Positions 42,321 through 55,700 of a stretch of 64,000 nt of DNA are shown one piece after another. The stretch is taken from NCBI GenBank assembly GCA_028753945.1, contig JAPNXP010000005.1:4588001-4652000 (forward strand), given 5' to 3'. Both the position numbers and the translations under genes were made by a program. Below the pieces are notes generated by a model that was given only the letters and a program-made list of their open reading frames with translations, was not told the DNA's origin and did no database searches. Within the stretch, counting starts at the first letter, position 1, and every line of letters starts with the position of its first letter. This DNA comes from Hexactinellida sp. DTS-2022. Its lineage: Eukaryota > Porifera > Hexactinellida.

Positions 42321-43336
42321 AAACTATTTTTATATTTTTTCTGCAATGTCATCGTCACTATAAAGGTGTATAACCATTTCAGAAATGTGTTTCGGAAGGC
42401 AACGACCCTTAGAGTGTTGGAAGTGTTGGAAGTTTCCTTTTAGCTCATTTCAGAGATATTCAAGTTTCAGTAGAATATAACGGTTGATGAGTCAGCATTT
42501 TTTCTATGCATGTTGGGTATTCACTATTCACCCAACGCCAACCAATACATTTGAAATATATATTATATATCCACAAAATTGTAAACACATTTTCTGACGA
42601 CGTCATCATCACCTCGAGGTATCAAGACCCATTTGTAGAGGTTTTCACGTGGTATAAGGAGCAATTGATAAATTGGAAGTTTGTTTCTATCTTGTATAAT
42701 CTCTGAGATTAATGATATTTAGTTAATTGGTATAAATAATTATTAATATTAATAATTTAACACCAATTTCAACGTCAACTTACATTAATTAAGTTTAATT
42801 ATTTGTTATAAATAGAATTTTTTATGAATTTGGCTACAAAATTTGAATTCAACACATTCGACAACCCCTTATAAACAAACTGATGTTCTCTATATGTTAA
42901 ATACTGACTAAGTTAAAATTTTAATTAATTAGTACGTCAATATATTAATACATAGTACAAAAGTATTCTTGTAGAAGGAAATATATTCACTTAATCTGCG
43001 TTGTTGCGGAATGTAAAATCTTAGTTTTCAATTAGAAAATAGAAGCCCTCAAGTTGAAACAATAGAATTAGATTTAACACTTTCAATTGAACTTGAAGTG
43101 TTGTAGACAAAGGAAATTTGCAACTCAATTGTGGCACAAACTAAGCTCAATTTGAAAATTCGTGCACTTCGAAAAGGTGTACAGTCGAAACCGGTTTTTT
43201 CTGACTTTATTTCCTTGCAAAGACTGTATAATTCAATTCTCTATCGAATGCATATAAATTCAATATTCGGACATTATTTATTGTTCCTGTAGTGACTTTA
43301 AATAGGTGTAAAAATGTAATAAAAATCGTGAAAGTA
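42321..43336. other. Intergenic, nothing recognised
   Basis: AT-rich DNA without a supported gene or repeat. Confidence 0.45.
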
Positions 43337-43605
43337 CAGTCAACTCCCGTTTAACCAAGTCGGATATAAGAAGTACCTGCTTATAACGAAGTCATTTAAT
43401 TAGATCCCATATAGCCTCTAAGCTATTGATTTTACTCCGGTTATAACGAATTCTGCTTATAACGAACTCCGGTTAAAACGAAATTCGTTTATAATGAACT
43501 CTGGTTACAACGAAATTCAACTTGTTATGAACTTTTAAGATCGAACTCCGGTCTAACAAACTCCGCTTATAACGAAATAAACCACGTTATAACGGGAGAT
43601 GACTG
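43337..43605. mobile_element. Pogo/Tigger-like MITE (269 bp), TATAACGA family
   Basis: Ends CAGTCAACTCCCGTTTAACC and (reversed) CAGTCATCTCCCGTTATAAC, flanked by TA. The interior has six or more degenerate CTTATAACGAACTCCGG units. The element at 47769-47942 belongs to the same family. Confidence 0.85.
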
Positions 43606-44355
43606 TAGTAAAATGGTCGCATAGTAAAAACTAATATTCTGCAATGTGTAGCAGAGTCAGCTAATTTCAATTATATCATTTGCAACATGTTGTTCTTTGA
43701 AAAGGTTGCTTTCGTATAAACGTGATTGTACATGTCCACTTTATCCATTATTATTTATAATTCCCTAGTACACTAAGTACTGTAATCTTAGACAGTAATT
43801 TTTCATTTGTTGTACGGTATTGTAATAACACGTTGCATTTTGCATTTTGCACTAAATTTGCCTGCTCATTAGAGGAACAAGATTATCATTAAATGTTCGC
43901 TTGGAGACTAAAATAACTTGATAATAGAGCATAAAAAATATATTTACACTGTGTATATATTATTGATAACTTATTAGGCGAACACTATACTTCAAATAAA
44001 AGTCTACTTGTCATGGTTGCTCATTGCAACCAAAATCTACAATGGATATGTCACTGTAATTACCACTAATTCGAACTATGGGTTAATTAAAGAGTATACA
44101 ATATTAAATTCTCTTAGCATATTATACGAATGAATGCAAGTGACTCCGGTTAAAATGAACAATTTCGACGGTCCCTAGTGTTCGTACTATGAACAAGCTT
44201 TCATCTCGGCAAAATATTCTTCGCGATAAGATTTATTTGAGCTGTCTCACACGCGCATAAGTTATTCAATTTGTATTACTTATATGGGTATAGTTCCCTT
44301 TCAAAACATCGCCTTGAAACCTTGCTGACGAGTGTCTTCTGTACTATACTTTAGG
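43606..44355. other. Intergenic, pogo-like MITE relic only
   Basis: AT-rich. A degenerate end of the TACGAAC MITE family lies at about 44135-44200. No gene seen. Confidence 0.45.
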
Positions 44356-45043
44356 CAGAGGCGTAGCAATAGGCGGTTCAGTGAACCAGGGGCCCCCAAA
44401 GGCATACCTGCCAACCTATTTGAGTAATATCCCTGTACAGGGCTCCAATTTTCCCCTGTACATTTGCCAAAATCCCTGTACACCTCCCAAAAAGTTTTCT
44501 CGCTCGCTGCGCTCGCTCGTCCAGGAAATTGCAATACACTTACATATAAAAATTAGCACTTTGGAAAGGAGAAAGCATTTAATTATATACTGTACAGGGA
44601 ATCCCTGTATGCTTGAATAAATATATAAACCAGTTGTGCCTTTATGTAGTCAATGCAGAATGCATGGCAGAATATACTATCATCACTGTAGACATTTTTA
44701 GACCTTATTTGGCGCGCATAATTAGTATATTCAAATCCCTGTACAAATGGAATAATCCCTGTACGCCTATACAAAACAGCCAAAATGGTTAAAATCCCTG
44801 TACCGTACAGGGAATCCCTGTACGGTTGGCAGGTATGCAAAGGTTCCAAAATATCCATATGCAGATATACTTAATCATACTTCCTCAAAATCGGGAAATG
44901 CCATTTCCGCACCCAAATTTACCCAGATGCATGCCGCAAACCTCCTTAAAATTTACTACTCCAATTTGAACTAGTGAGGCCGGGGGCCCCGGCACATACT
45001 TTTGAACGCCCGCGAAACCTTAGCTTCGCCAGTAACGCCAGTG
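44356..45043. mobile_element. hAT-type element (688 bp) hosting a second element
   Basis: Left end CAGAGGCGTAGCAATAGG, right end (reversed) CACTGGCGTTACTGGCGAAG. ACTTTAGG is duplicated exactly at 44348-44355 and 45044-45051. The left end resembles that of the hAT element 33701-35257. An interior GGGGGCCCC-type palindrome sits on both sides of the nested insertion. Confidence 0.75.
44402..44838. mobile_element. GCATACCTGCCAACC element (437 bp), nested in hAT
   Basis: 15-bp ends GCATACCTGCCAACC and (reversed) the same, flanked by AAAG on both sides. The interior is rich in AATCCCTGTACAGGG motifs (more than ten) and has a CTCGCTCGCTGCGCTCGCTC stretch. Truncated relatives: 4741-4857 and 63896 to the window end. 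No coding capacity. Confidence 0.8.
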
Positions 45044-46744
45044 ACTTTAGGCTTAACTTAGCCAGGATATTTTTCTGTGGGGGAATGGCGAATTAATTGA
45101 TACTATATTAACAATATTTTCGTGGACGAAGTTATTATTTAATATTAATTCTGAGTACTTAATTAAATTTTACTTGACAGGTTTTATACAAGTTGTATGT
45201 ATTTTGTTGACCATTGCGTTGAACACAATAGGAGTTAATAAATGGATTAAGTGTCCATTTATTAACACCTAGAATTATGTCTATCATCATGGGGGGGGGG
45301 GGGACATCTTAGTGAGAAACCCCCATTTTATAGTATATATCTAATTTTCCGTTTGGTAGTAATGAGTCAAATTCGTTAACGAGTTTAGCAATCCTATTCA
45401 TAGAGATACATACATTACCAATGTTACCAACGTATTTTGATTAATAATCAATGACTTTGCGGCTATAAAATCAAGTTAATTAAACAAATGTTCAATTTAT
45501 TAAACAGTAGCAAATACTTGGGGCATTTTGTAAATGGTACGACACTGCTATAACTGAGGATAACTAATGCAACAGTTAAACACTAATTTTCACAACAGAA
45601 GCATATTAGGAATTGAAAAGTTGATTTCTACTAAGTAAGACTGAGCTGTTTGTAGATTGTTCTGATGTCCTTTCAATTATGAGCTACTCAAAACTAGATT
45701 TTCGTACTCAAATCGCGATTTTGTCGAAAAAAACTCGCGAAAAGTTTATATATAATTATAACATAATAATGTATCAAATATTGATATACCGTTTAGAAGA
45801 GTGGTGACTAATATATTCCACATAATTATCCTATGAAAAAGTATGGTAATTATTCTCCCCTATGAATATACAGCCATGGCCCATTTCCTGCTTAATCCGT
45901 AGAGCCACGGCTAAGTAAATTCCTTGTTTCCAGATCAACTAATTTATCAGATGCTGTAAGTAGAACTTAAGTTGATACAAATTGTTACTAATAATAGCCC
46001 GAATAAGCAGTAAAATAACCACTGTTATGACAACTTATAAGTGTAAAGTATAATTTACGTTTAATCAAATTAAATTGACATACAACAAGGCGATTACAAC
46101 GTAACATCTGCAGTTAGAAGATACAAATAATTAAAACGCCGTGCAACCGATTCAACACGTTAAAGGATTAAAATTGCGCATAAACGGAGGGCATTCGTGG
46201 CCGAGTTTTCCCAGCTTGAGCGTCAACGCTGAGTTCTGCTCGTCGAGAAATATTTTAGAGAAAGTGTGTGTCTATTATGTTGTGTGTTAATAAAGTTGGT
46301 TTGAAAGGAAATAGATTCGCTCTATCATCAAATCTGTGAAACAAAAGGAACTTGCATTGAATCAATGTAAACAAGTAGCGTGATGAAATAGATATTAGCA
46401 ATTTATCAATCAAAGAGATAGGAAATTTGATCAGTTAGAGAAGCTGACTAATAATGTCTGTCGTAACTACGCCTCTATACAATTGAAATGTTCAATTCAA
46501 AGAAAGAGGGCAGCCTTTTTTCAAACTCTTTGTTTTTGGTCATAATTTCTTAATTGAACTTTGTTATCAATGATTATGGCGATGTAACGGCGTGGCCAAT
46601 AAAAAGCTATCAAATTGCAAAGATACTAAAATTAACATAAAATAAGGTATTTCCGATATCACAATTAGGTGGTACGAATGGTATAATGCAATGGTTGGGG
46701 GCGTCATATAAAAGCCTGCATTTTGAAATAGTTAAAATATTGAC
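45044..46744. other. Region 3' of the ZNF608/609-like gene
   Basis: AT-rich, with a 12-G run near 45291-45303. A comparatively GC-rich patch at 46140-46250 holds a candidate alternative last exon on the minus strand (46228-46168, see findings). Otherwise nothing recognised. Confidence 0.4.
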
Positions 46745-49700
46745 TTACCATTTGGAGTCTAGTGAATCAGGTTGAACTTGTGCTTGAGGTAATCGCATAG
46801 CTAAATAAATAAGAATATCAATTACATTATATGCATTACCATGAGTCATGGTCTAAACAAAAAGGATAATACACACGCAATTGCTACGAGACTAATTGGA
46901 TACTTATGAAAGTAGATTACTATACGTATTACGTAGTAATTGAGTTTATTTGTTGTGTGGGAGTAAAGGTCAGTAATTTCATATTATGGTGAGAAAAAGC
47001 AGACTAAATTTGTCTAGTTAAAATGTTAATGAAATCAATTCAATTTGTTACTCTATTAATTAATAAGTATTATAAATTTCAATGTATCAAGGGAATTATG
47101 AAGCTAAATCATAGGAAACATAATTTCCAGACAAAACAAATGCACCTGAAAATTCGATAGCACTAGTTACCCATTCAATAATTGAATTATCTAATCATAT
47201 AACATAGTTGTGTTTATTATACGTAGATACATTAAGGGAAATTTGAACTGTTAATAAAATATATATGTTTACTTACTTAATGATGGATCGAATAACGGTA
47301 TTGGTATAGGAAGTGTTGGGTCCATTTGTTGTTGGAAAGGAAAGTTCCCAAATAATCCCATCTGGTGGTGCATGTCAGGTGTCTAAATGAATAAATTTGA
47401 ATAAATATATTCATCAACTGTTGGGAATAATAAGCTTACCATTGCAACAAATGGAATTATTGACGGGTATAGTCCGTTATGACCCTTCACTTGTTGGTTG
47501 GGATTTAGCATTGCTATTGAATGGTTAGGTTGTGCGGTTGTAAGTTTGTTGTTAGTACTTGATGTTGGTGTAGATTTATGTTTGAAGGCCTGGCTAATAT
47601 TAAGTGCATTGTTGTTTAGTTCAATGTTGTTAGAATTGACAGCTTCCTGATGCTTCAAAAGCTGTTGGTGCTGAGCATTCAGTTGTTGTTTCATGAATTC
47701 TTGCATTTGGAAAGTATGTTCATCAATAGGTATTTCATGGTTCATTTGTTTCTCTACAAAATAAAATACAATGAAATCTCGTTGTAACGAAGTGCTTGGG
47801 ACCTGTAAATTCCTTCGTTATATCCGGATATTCGTTATAAGCGGATAATAATTAATGCATTTAGTGCTCTGGGGAAAAATATCCATTTCGTTATAAGCGG
47901 GTATTTCGTTATATCCGACTTGGGTATAACGGGAGTTCACTGTAAAATGAACATTTTTTATATGGCTTCTATATAGCAGTGATGTTTTCGAGTTTTTTTC
48001 CTCGGCGCGGAAATTAGTAAGCACTCATGTTACTCATAACTTAATAAAAAGTATTTTTCGACGCAGGGAAAATTATATTGCAATTCACTAAGAACTTACC
48101 AGGTATTTTCCGGGTTGAATTTGACTGAGGAGTTTGTGCTTTCTGCTTTACCTGGTGCATGTTAGGCTGTACGTAAACTTGTGGTCGTATCTTATCTTTA
48201 TCCGGATCTACTAGTATCGGAATGCTTGGTATAGCAATGCCGCTAGCTGCTTCCTTGGGTATCATGCCCATTGGGACGTTCTGGTTCATGAATAGTGCTA
48301 GATGGTTTGGAGTTAACACTTGTGGGTTCATTGGGAGATGGTGCCCCGGTTGTGGGAAGTATTCGTAGTTAATGGGGAGCTGTGGCTTAGGTTGTGACTT
48401 TGACTAAAGAATTCAAAAATGGGATGTATTAGTCAACAATAGTAATAATATTGTATTAATTAGATGTAATTGTTAGGGCGAGCTTTCCTATGTATATTTA
48501 TGTAAGGAAAAAAGAGCGTTTTAGTGCGATTCTTCTAGTAAAACATTATATTTAGTATTTCAAACTAAAATATTTAGTAAACTTGTATAATTATTATGTG
48601 AGCATAGTACGTAATTTAATATTCAAATGAATGGAGTTCTAATAGAGAGCATAAATTGGATAGGAATTAAATATGTAGTAATAGTAAATTGTAATTTCAC
48701 ACAAGTCTTCAATAATTACACTTACTAAGAAGGTGAGATGAACACTTATTTTAGTCGGCATTTGTAAAATGTGTTGCCTTTATAAATTGTAGACTAAACA
48801 CACAAAAATATGCTTTGTACTCGTTACCTCATCTCTAAAGTTTACTGATATTACCACACACTTATTTCTCAGCTAAATAAAATGCTCGAATAATATTGAA
48901 TTTATTCGTTAGTCAGAAAACATTGTTTACTCTATGTGAATTTACCTTTTGCAAAATCATGGTAAGTAATATTGTTCCAAGTAATATTGATTAATATTGA
49001 TTAGGGTGACTTTCATTTCTTGACGAAAAAGTGGTGGTATTCAGTCATTGTTATAGTTACAATAAACAACAAATATATTAAGGTTGCTATATGAGCTAAT
49101 AATGATGACTGGTATTCTCATGTAAATATTGGATATTCAAATTCAAAAATAGAACTTACCAGCATTCACATCATACTTTCAATTCATGAACTAACATATT
49201 TTAACTTGTACACGTATTTCAAATTTGAATTAACACATTGATGTGATAAATTAGATACACGTATATTCAAACCCAATGAATCACCAGTTAATCGGGGCGA
49301 ATATTGATTTTTTTTCGGTTAATTGGGACAAAGAACTTGGAAGGACGGTATACAACTGAGTGGCGTAAATTTCCCTAACAAAAATAGAGATCCCCTTTTA
49401 CACAACAGACTGTACGTAATAAATAATAATATTCCTTACCTTATTATTGGTAGGTTTGGATTTGGATTTTTCAGCCTCAACTTTAACTTCTAGTGTAGCA
49501 TTCACTTGGGCTTGCAAAAGCATTTGTTGTTGCTCTTTAAAGCCTTGGATTCCCCCTGGAACCAAAAGTGGGTAAGGAAAGAGCGAGAGCATCTCAGGTG
49601 GGAGGTAAGATGGCTGTGGTTCTACTTTAATGTTCGGGGCAATCATATTTGTAATCTTAGAATCACTAGGTGTGGGTAAAAACGCATGATGATTTGCTTT

Positions 49701-52700
49701 GGAAACAATTTCAATGTTATGATCAGAGGGCGACTCTCCTTCTCTTTGTCGTTTCGGTTTCTTTTCAAGTCTCATCTTTTCACCTCGATTTGGTGGATAA
49801 GTATGTGGCAATGGCTGTGGGGGGGCGTAAGCCATGTGTTTCTCGTGTCTCTCTTTAACATTGTTATCTCTATGGAGTTTCATCCCATGGAACCCTTCCT
49901 TCCCTGACAGCAGAAATTCGGGAGTCGTGTTGTATTGCTTCCTCTCGGTGTGAGGCTTGGGTGTGTGTGTATTTGGACTTGTAGAAGTTTGGTGCGGGAG
50001 AGAAGTCGCCTTATTAACCGGGATGTGAGTTCGAACAATAGGAGGCTCGTCTATTCGGGTATGGCTCTTAATCGATAAATCAGGAGTAATGAAACTTGGT
50101 ATTTGATCTAAGAGGAGAAATTGAATAAACCAGATCGTTTTTAGAGTGTTTACCAATATATTAGATTATTTACCTCCTGAATTGTTGAGAACTAATGTAT
50201 CTGGTCTCTTCGGGACAGAGTAGTCGTAGTTCTCAGTTTTTCTCTTCTTTTGTTGTTTGGATTCATTCGGGCTCCCTGAAGTGCTCGACTTAGGAGACAT
50301 CGAATCTTGTTTGTGAAGAAATTCGCCGTGAAACTGGTGTATCTGGTCAGCAGTAAGTGAAGGCTTGTCCGGAATTGGTTTTACTATTTTCTGCTTTTGA
50401 TCGATATGTTGCATGTTGAGCAATGCTGGCGGTACTGCTAAGTTGTACATGGTATACTGGGGCATAATGGGGTTTGTAGGAGCGAATCCTTCCCTCTTTG
50501 GAAGGTCACTTGATTTGGGGTGTTTTGTTGAAACTATCATTGGACGTGAAATTATATCTTCTTTGAGTTCCTCTTTGATCTCAATATTGAGATTAGCCTT
50601 TTCCCTACATGTCGTATCGAATGGTAGTATGTTGTCGCCTAATATACTGGGTATAACGACTTCTTTAGGATGAGTTAACCCTGTTAGGAGGTCGTGATTC
50701 TTCTTCTTTTCGCTCTCAGCTCTTATGTCAGTGAGAGATGTTGAGGGAGAAGAAAGTCCAAGTCTAAAATAATTCCGGTAATATTATAAACTGTATATTG
50801 TAGTATATACAGTCTACTGTGCTTATTAATTAACTTACGTAATTTGCTTTGAACGAGGTGCGAATAGTCCACGTTTATCATCAACGTCCATAAATGATGT
50901 AATGTTTGTCCTATTCAATTCGGTACAGTTGGTTAACTTAGGTAGAATTTGTCTTGGAATATCAGGAGATTTTCCTTCCTCTGATTCAACCATTTCAGAT
51001 GATTGTGGAGACATGACAATGTCATCTTCTTTTGGTTGTTGTTCCTCTATATCTTGGCTCGTGCCAGGGTTTTGTTTAGTAGGGTTTAGTTTCAATCTAG
51101 GACTGAATCGAAGTTCTTTTTCAAGGGGACTGCCCAAATCAGCTATTTCCACATGCCTATACGCAAATGAGATGTCAAGTAAAGTAATATAATAATAGTT
51201 GTCAAGTAAAGTCATATAATAGTATGTCAAGCAACTATTTGAAGATTAAATTAATTCAGTTTGCGAGTTGCGCAATCTATAATTACTTCTAATTAGTTAA
51301 AGAATGACTATAGTAATTTGGCTCCAAATTGATTGAAGGATCCATTTGGAGCCAAATTATGTTGAGTATTGCATGATAATTTTAATTTATCTCACCATAA
51401 CAGAATAATTACAATGATGACTTCCAGTAACTAGCTTTCATTAGGAATACAAAAATGTATCTATATTTATTACTCGATTGTTATTGTGTATGTGTGTATG
51501 TGTGCGTGTTTGTCCGGATAGTATTAAAGTGATGGGGGAAAAGAAACCGCTTATATCCGTCGCGAAGCGACCGAGACCGAAGAGCTCGTTTCATTATATA
51601 TTTAGAACCAAAAAGTAAATTTGTAATCATTATGTCATCAAAATAAATACGTATTATTCAGTCACGAATAAGCAATATAATTCGGGAATGTATTAACTAA
51701 CGATTTATTGTTGGTTATTCCAAGTAAATAAATAACATACTTTGGAGTAGCCCAAGGGTACTGTTCCATATCCATCAAAGAGCCAGTGTAGGTTTTATCT
51801 CTCCAGTTCACTTTGACAACAATGACACCTAAATTATGAAATCAATTAAATATTACAGGTACGTACCACAATAATGTAAACGTATTCTGTTATACTGTAA
51901 AATAAATAAAGAGTAATTAGAACTAGCAAGTAATCATTAATCAATTGAGTAGTACGTACCACTTTCATAAGATTAAATAAAATATCACATGATTTGATAT
52001 AAATAAGCCAATTGGATGTATAATCAAGTTATGGTTATATGAATTTGTGTTGAATCAGACTTATAAGTGAAATAACATTAATTAATTAGTGTCTGTATTT
52101 AGAAATGGAATTTAAAAATATGAATGAGACGATGAACAATTATTATTTTTTCAAAAATTCCTATGTGTCTGGAGCTTAATATAAATCGTAAAATCATTTA
52201 TTTTTAGTACGTAATCATAAAGGAGCAGCGGGGAACTTTATTTAGGAATTTTAATTATTCATGATGGAGAACTATGTAATAGGAATTCTATGAACCCCAA
52301 TCCGTTGCGAGGTAATTTACACTAATTTGCTAGCAACCAAGAATTCAATTGTTAAAAATTAAGCGGCTGAATATGTAAATGTTAATATTTACTTAATAAA
52401 AATAGAGGGATATTAGTATCAATTTAAACCAACTCTCTTATCAAAATAATACATTGAGATCTCTAACTAAATTCTTTTAATTATGGCATAGTCAAAACAA
52501 ACCATTACAATGTTAAATTTTAATAAGATATCAATCACATATGTAATTTTACAATATTACGTAGGTAATTAGTAAACAGTATTGTCCAATTTAACTGATT
52601 AACAACCCTGAGCATAAGTTACACTGATTGGTTATACCAAGAATCGATAATTAAATTATTGATTTGCTTATATAACGGCTGCCAACATTATCGACGAGTT

Positions 52701-55700
52701 TTCTTTATTGTATTCAGGCACTGGAAAAGCATTTTTTCATTATTATAGATAATATTTTTCGTCAACCGAGTCGGTATTTTAGATACACAAAACACGTAAA
52801 CCTTTAATATTATCTAATTCAATAAAATCAAGTTAATTTGAGTTAGGTTATATCGAAACAATTGTGTTGCGCGCTGGTCAAACCTTACAATTTTCAACAG
52901 CATAAAACCAGATTGTAGGAAGCCGAGTAAAACGGTAACATCAATATGATAATACGTAGATTGTGTCTTGGCTTCGCATAATGTCAAAAAATGCATTATC
53001 ACTTATCAAAAGAAACCTAGCTTATGTATGCAATACGTTAGCATACATTGGAAGAATCCCATAAGGACATAGTTATTAACAGCAGCAGCTTGTAAAAGAA
53101 CAAATAGAGAATAACTACTGGAGTACGTCAATTGACAGACACAAATTGATGTTTTCTGATAATAAAGTGATGAAAATAACCACTCTATAGTGGTTGACTT
53201 ATCAATAGGAAATTCAGCGTAGGAAGCACAATAAATTCTATTTCATTATTGATAAGGACAGCCAGATTCAAACCAGATAATATTATAGAACTCTTACATT
53301 TATCAAATGTATCCATTTAAATGTTAGTGTAGGTTATAAGGGACATCTAATGTGTTACGAATTGGATTATTGGCGAGCGAAAACATATTATGTCTGACGA
53401 AGCCTAATTAACGTTGAAATTAAGCAAACGAAAGGAAACGAATATTTAGCTAATGGTTATGGAGGAACTTCTAACGAGTAAATTGAATTAATTAAATATG
53501 ATCCATCTCATAGAATACTGTCAATAAACTGTGCTACATATATACGTATAAATAGTTCAAAATTCAAGATGAATTACAGAGCCATGATTACATTCAAGTG
53601 CCTAGATGCAAATAGTTGAAAAGCAAACACCTTTGAATGAATTAATAATTCATAGAAGTTATCAGGCTTTCTAATATAATTAAATATTACACAACAAGAA
53701 ATACAATTTTAGTGAATGGAGAACGTGTTATACAAAGCATGTAAGCAGCCATAAATATATCACATTCTTACGTGATTTAAAACAATTAAAAAGAATTTAT
53801 TGTATTCAACAGACACATATTTTGGCTAATTTAAATAGATAGTTATCATTATTATCTTGGATAAAAACTATCCCGGATCAACCTTTAAAATATGGAATTA
53901 ATTGAATTACTTTTATATCGAACATCGCCTTATCAATTGTTATTTTTATGCAGTGGCAAGATTATTTTAACCTCAATTATTGAAAATGTGTAGCCCAAAT
54001 AAAGCTCTCAAATAAATATACTAAGTTTGAATTTGTAATCGAATAAGCGAAGTACTCAGTATTGAGTTTTATTAAATTCTATTCGGAATGTGCGATAATA
54101 AATATGGACAAAGAAAAGGAAAAGCATTTGATTGTGGCTGAATTGCGTTGAAATTGTAATTAAAGAGTTAAATTGTCTGAGTGAATTAGATTAACATTAT
54201 AACGTTATTAAAAACTAATTAAATTTATTGTATATCAAGCCAACGCTAGTTTTAACAAGGCCTTCTAATAATAGTACTTCCAAATCTATAGTAATTTGAT
54301 AATTCAACGCTGTATTCATTAAGTATTGTAGTAAGTCTATGTAATCAATATTAAATAGATAAGTAACCAAATTGTGTATATTATTAAAAGCTAGCTGTAC
54401 AGCAGAATCACTTGAAATAAAATATTATTAAAGTTATGTAATATTGTTGAATGCCTTCGTGTGTTGAGCAAGTTTAATAAATCTACACAATTAACTTGTG
54501 GGTATAGAATTGCATTCATATAAATAACTACATAATATATTATGGTGTTCTCAGAATGAGCAAAAAGAAGAAATAAAGGAAAATATTCAAATTAGTGAGT
54601 TACTTTATGTTTTTATACATAGATAACTTAAATTCCCATGTTACGAATTACAAAAAGCTATTCAATAAAGCACTTTATCTATAATATAATTATTTATCTA
54701 CAATAGATATACCCAGAAATTCACATTTGCAACTCAGACACTAATGATGGCTTCTATAATATCGTTACTTATTCAATAGATTGGAATTAATTAATCTTAG
54801 AGACTTACAAAGTGCAGAATACAAGGAGAAGATATACGAGCGATAAAGATTGATGGAAGCAGACACAAAGCCTTGACAGTGCTGATTAATAATGACTTCT
54901 CAATAATAATACTAAGTACAAATTATAACTACTGGAAGTTTAAATAAAGTTGCTAAAGTTTAATCGTTGGGCAAACATTCTGAAATCGGCTTCTCAACAT
55001 GAGTGTAATCATTAGAGGATATTCATTCAATACTAAATAATTCCCACATTATTACAACGCGCTATAAATTCAGATTATTCCACATAAGTATACATGTAAA
55101 ATGAGCTGATGGAAGTTCCCAAATGGTTATAAGGAAATATAATCTTGTATTGAGTGGGAGAGAGATTAACAGATAATTCATTTAAATAAACCTTACGAAA
55201 GAGACGTAGTCAAATTACAGATTGAAAATAATTGGAATTTAATCAGTTGCATGTTAACTTGCTAATCTAGATCGTATCAGAGCCTTGTTTCTAATAGATA
55301 AAAGATAATTAGTAGAAGTAATGAATTTAGGTTTAAAGTTCAGTCACGTTGGTGATATGTTAAAGCAGCGAGTCTAACCACATAGTTATGTTATTCACAA
55401 TGCAAATATAGAGACTAGTACAATTGAAACTAGAGAGAATTCATAACATTCCTGATAAGCAAAATGACTATATAATTCGATACTTACATAATAGTGTGAT
55501 ATGAAAGCATCCCAACATAACAAGTAATTGCATAGAACTTTGACCATTAGAGTTAATATATTCTGGTAGATCGAATTACTCCATAATGGTAATTTTACGT
55601 AAGCTAAGTGAGAGCTCTTCGCTTGCTAATTAATTAGTTTATCAACTAAGCATGAAACAGATTATTTATTAGAAAAGTATTACGCGTGGTGCAAATATTA

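Noticed and set aside
45291..45303. G-quadruplex or regulatory G-run (also 63130-63254)
   Set aside because: Single mononucleotide runs; length is unreliable in sequencing and no multi-run pattern is present.
47818..48024. Minus-strand frame of 68 residues
   Set aside because: It overlaps a MITE in intron 6 of the ZNF608/609-like gene and breaks the established exon phases.
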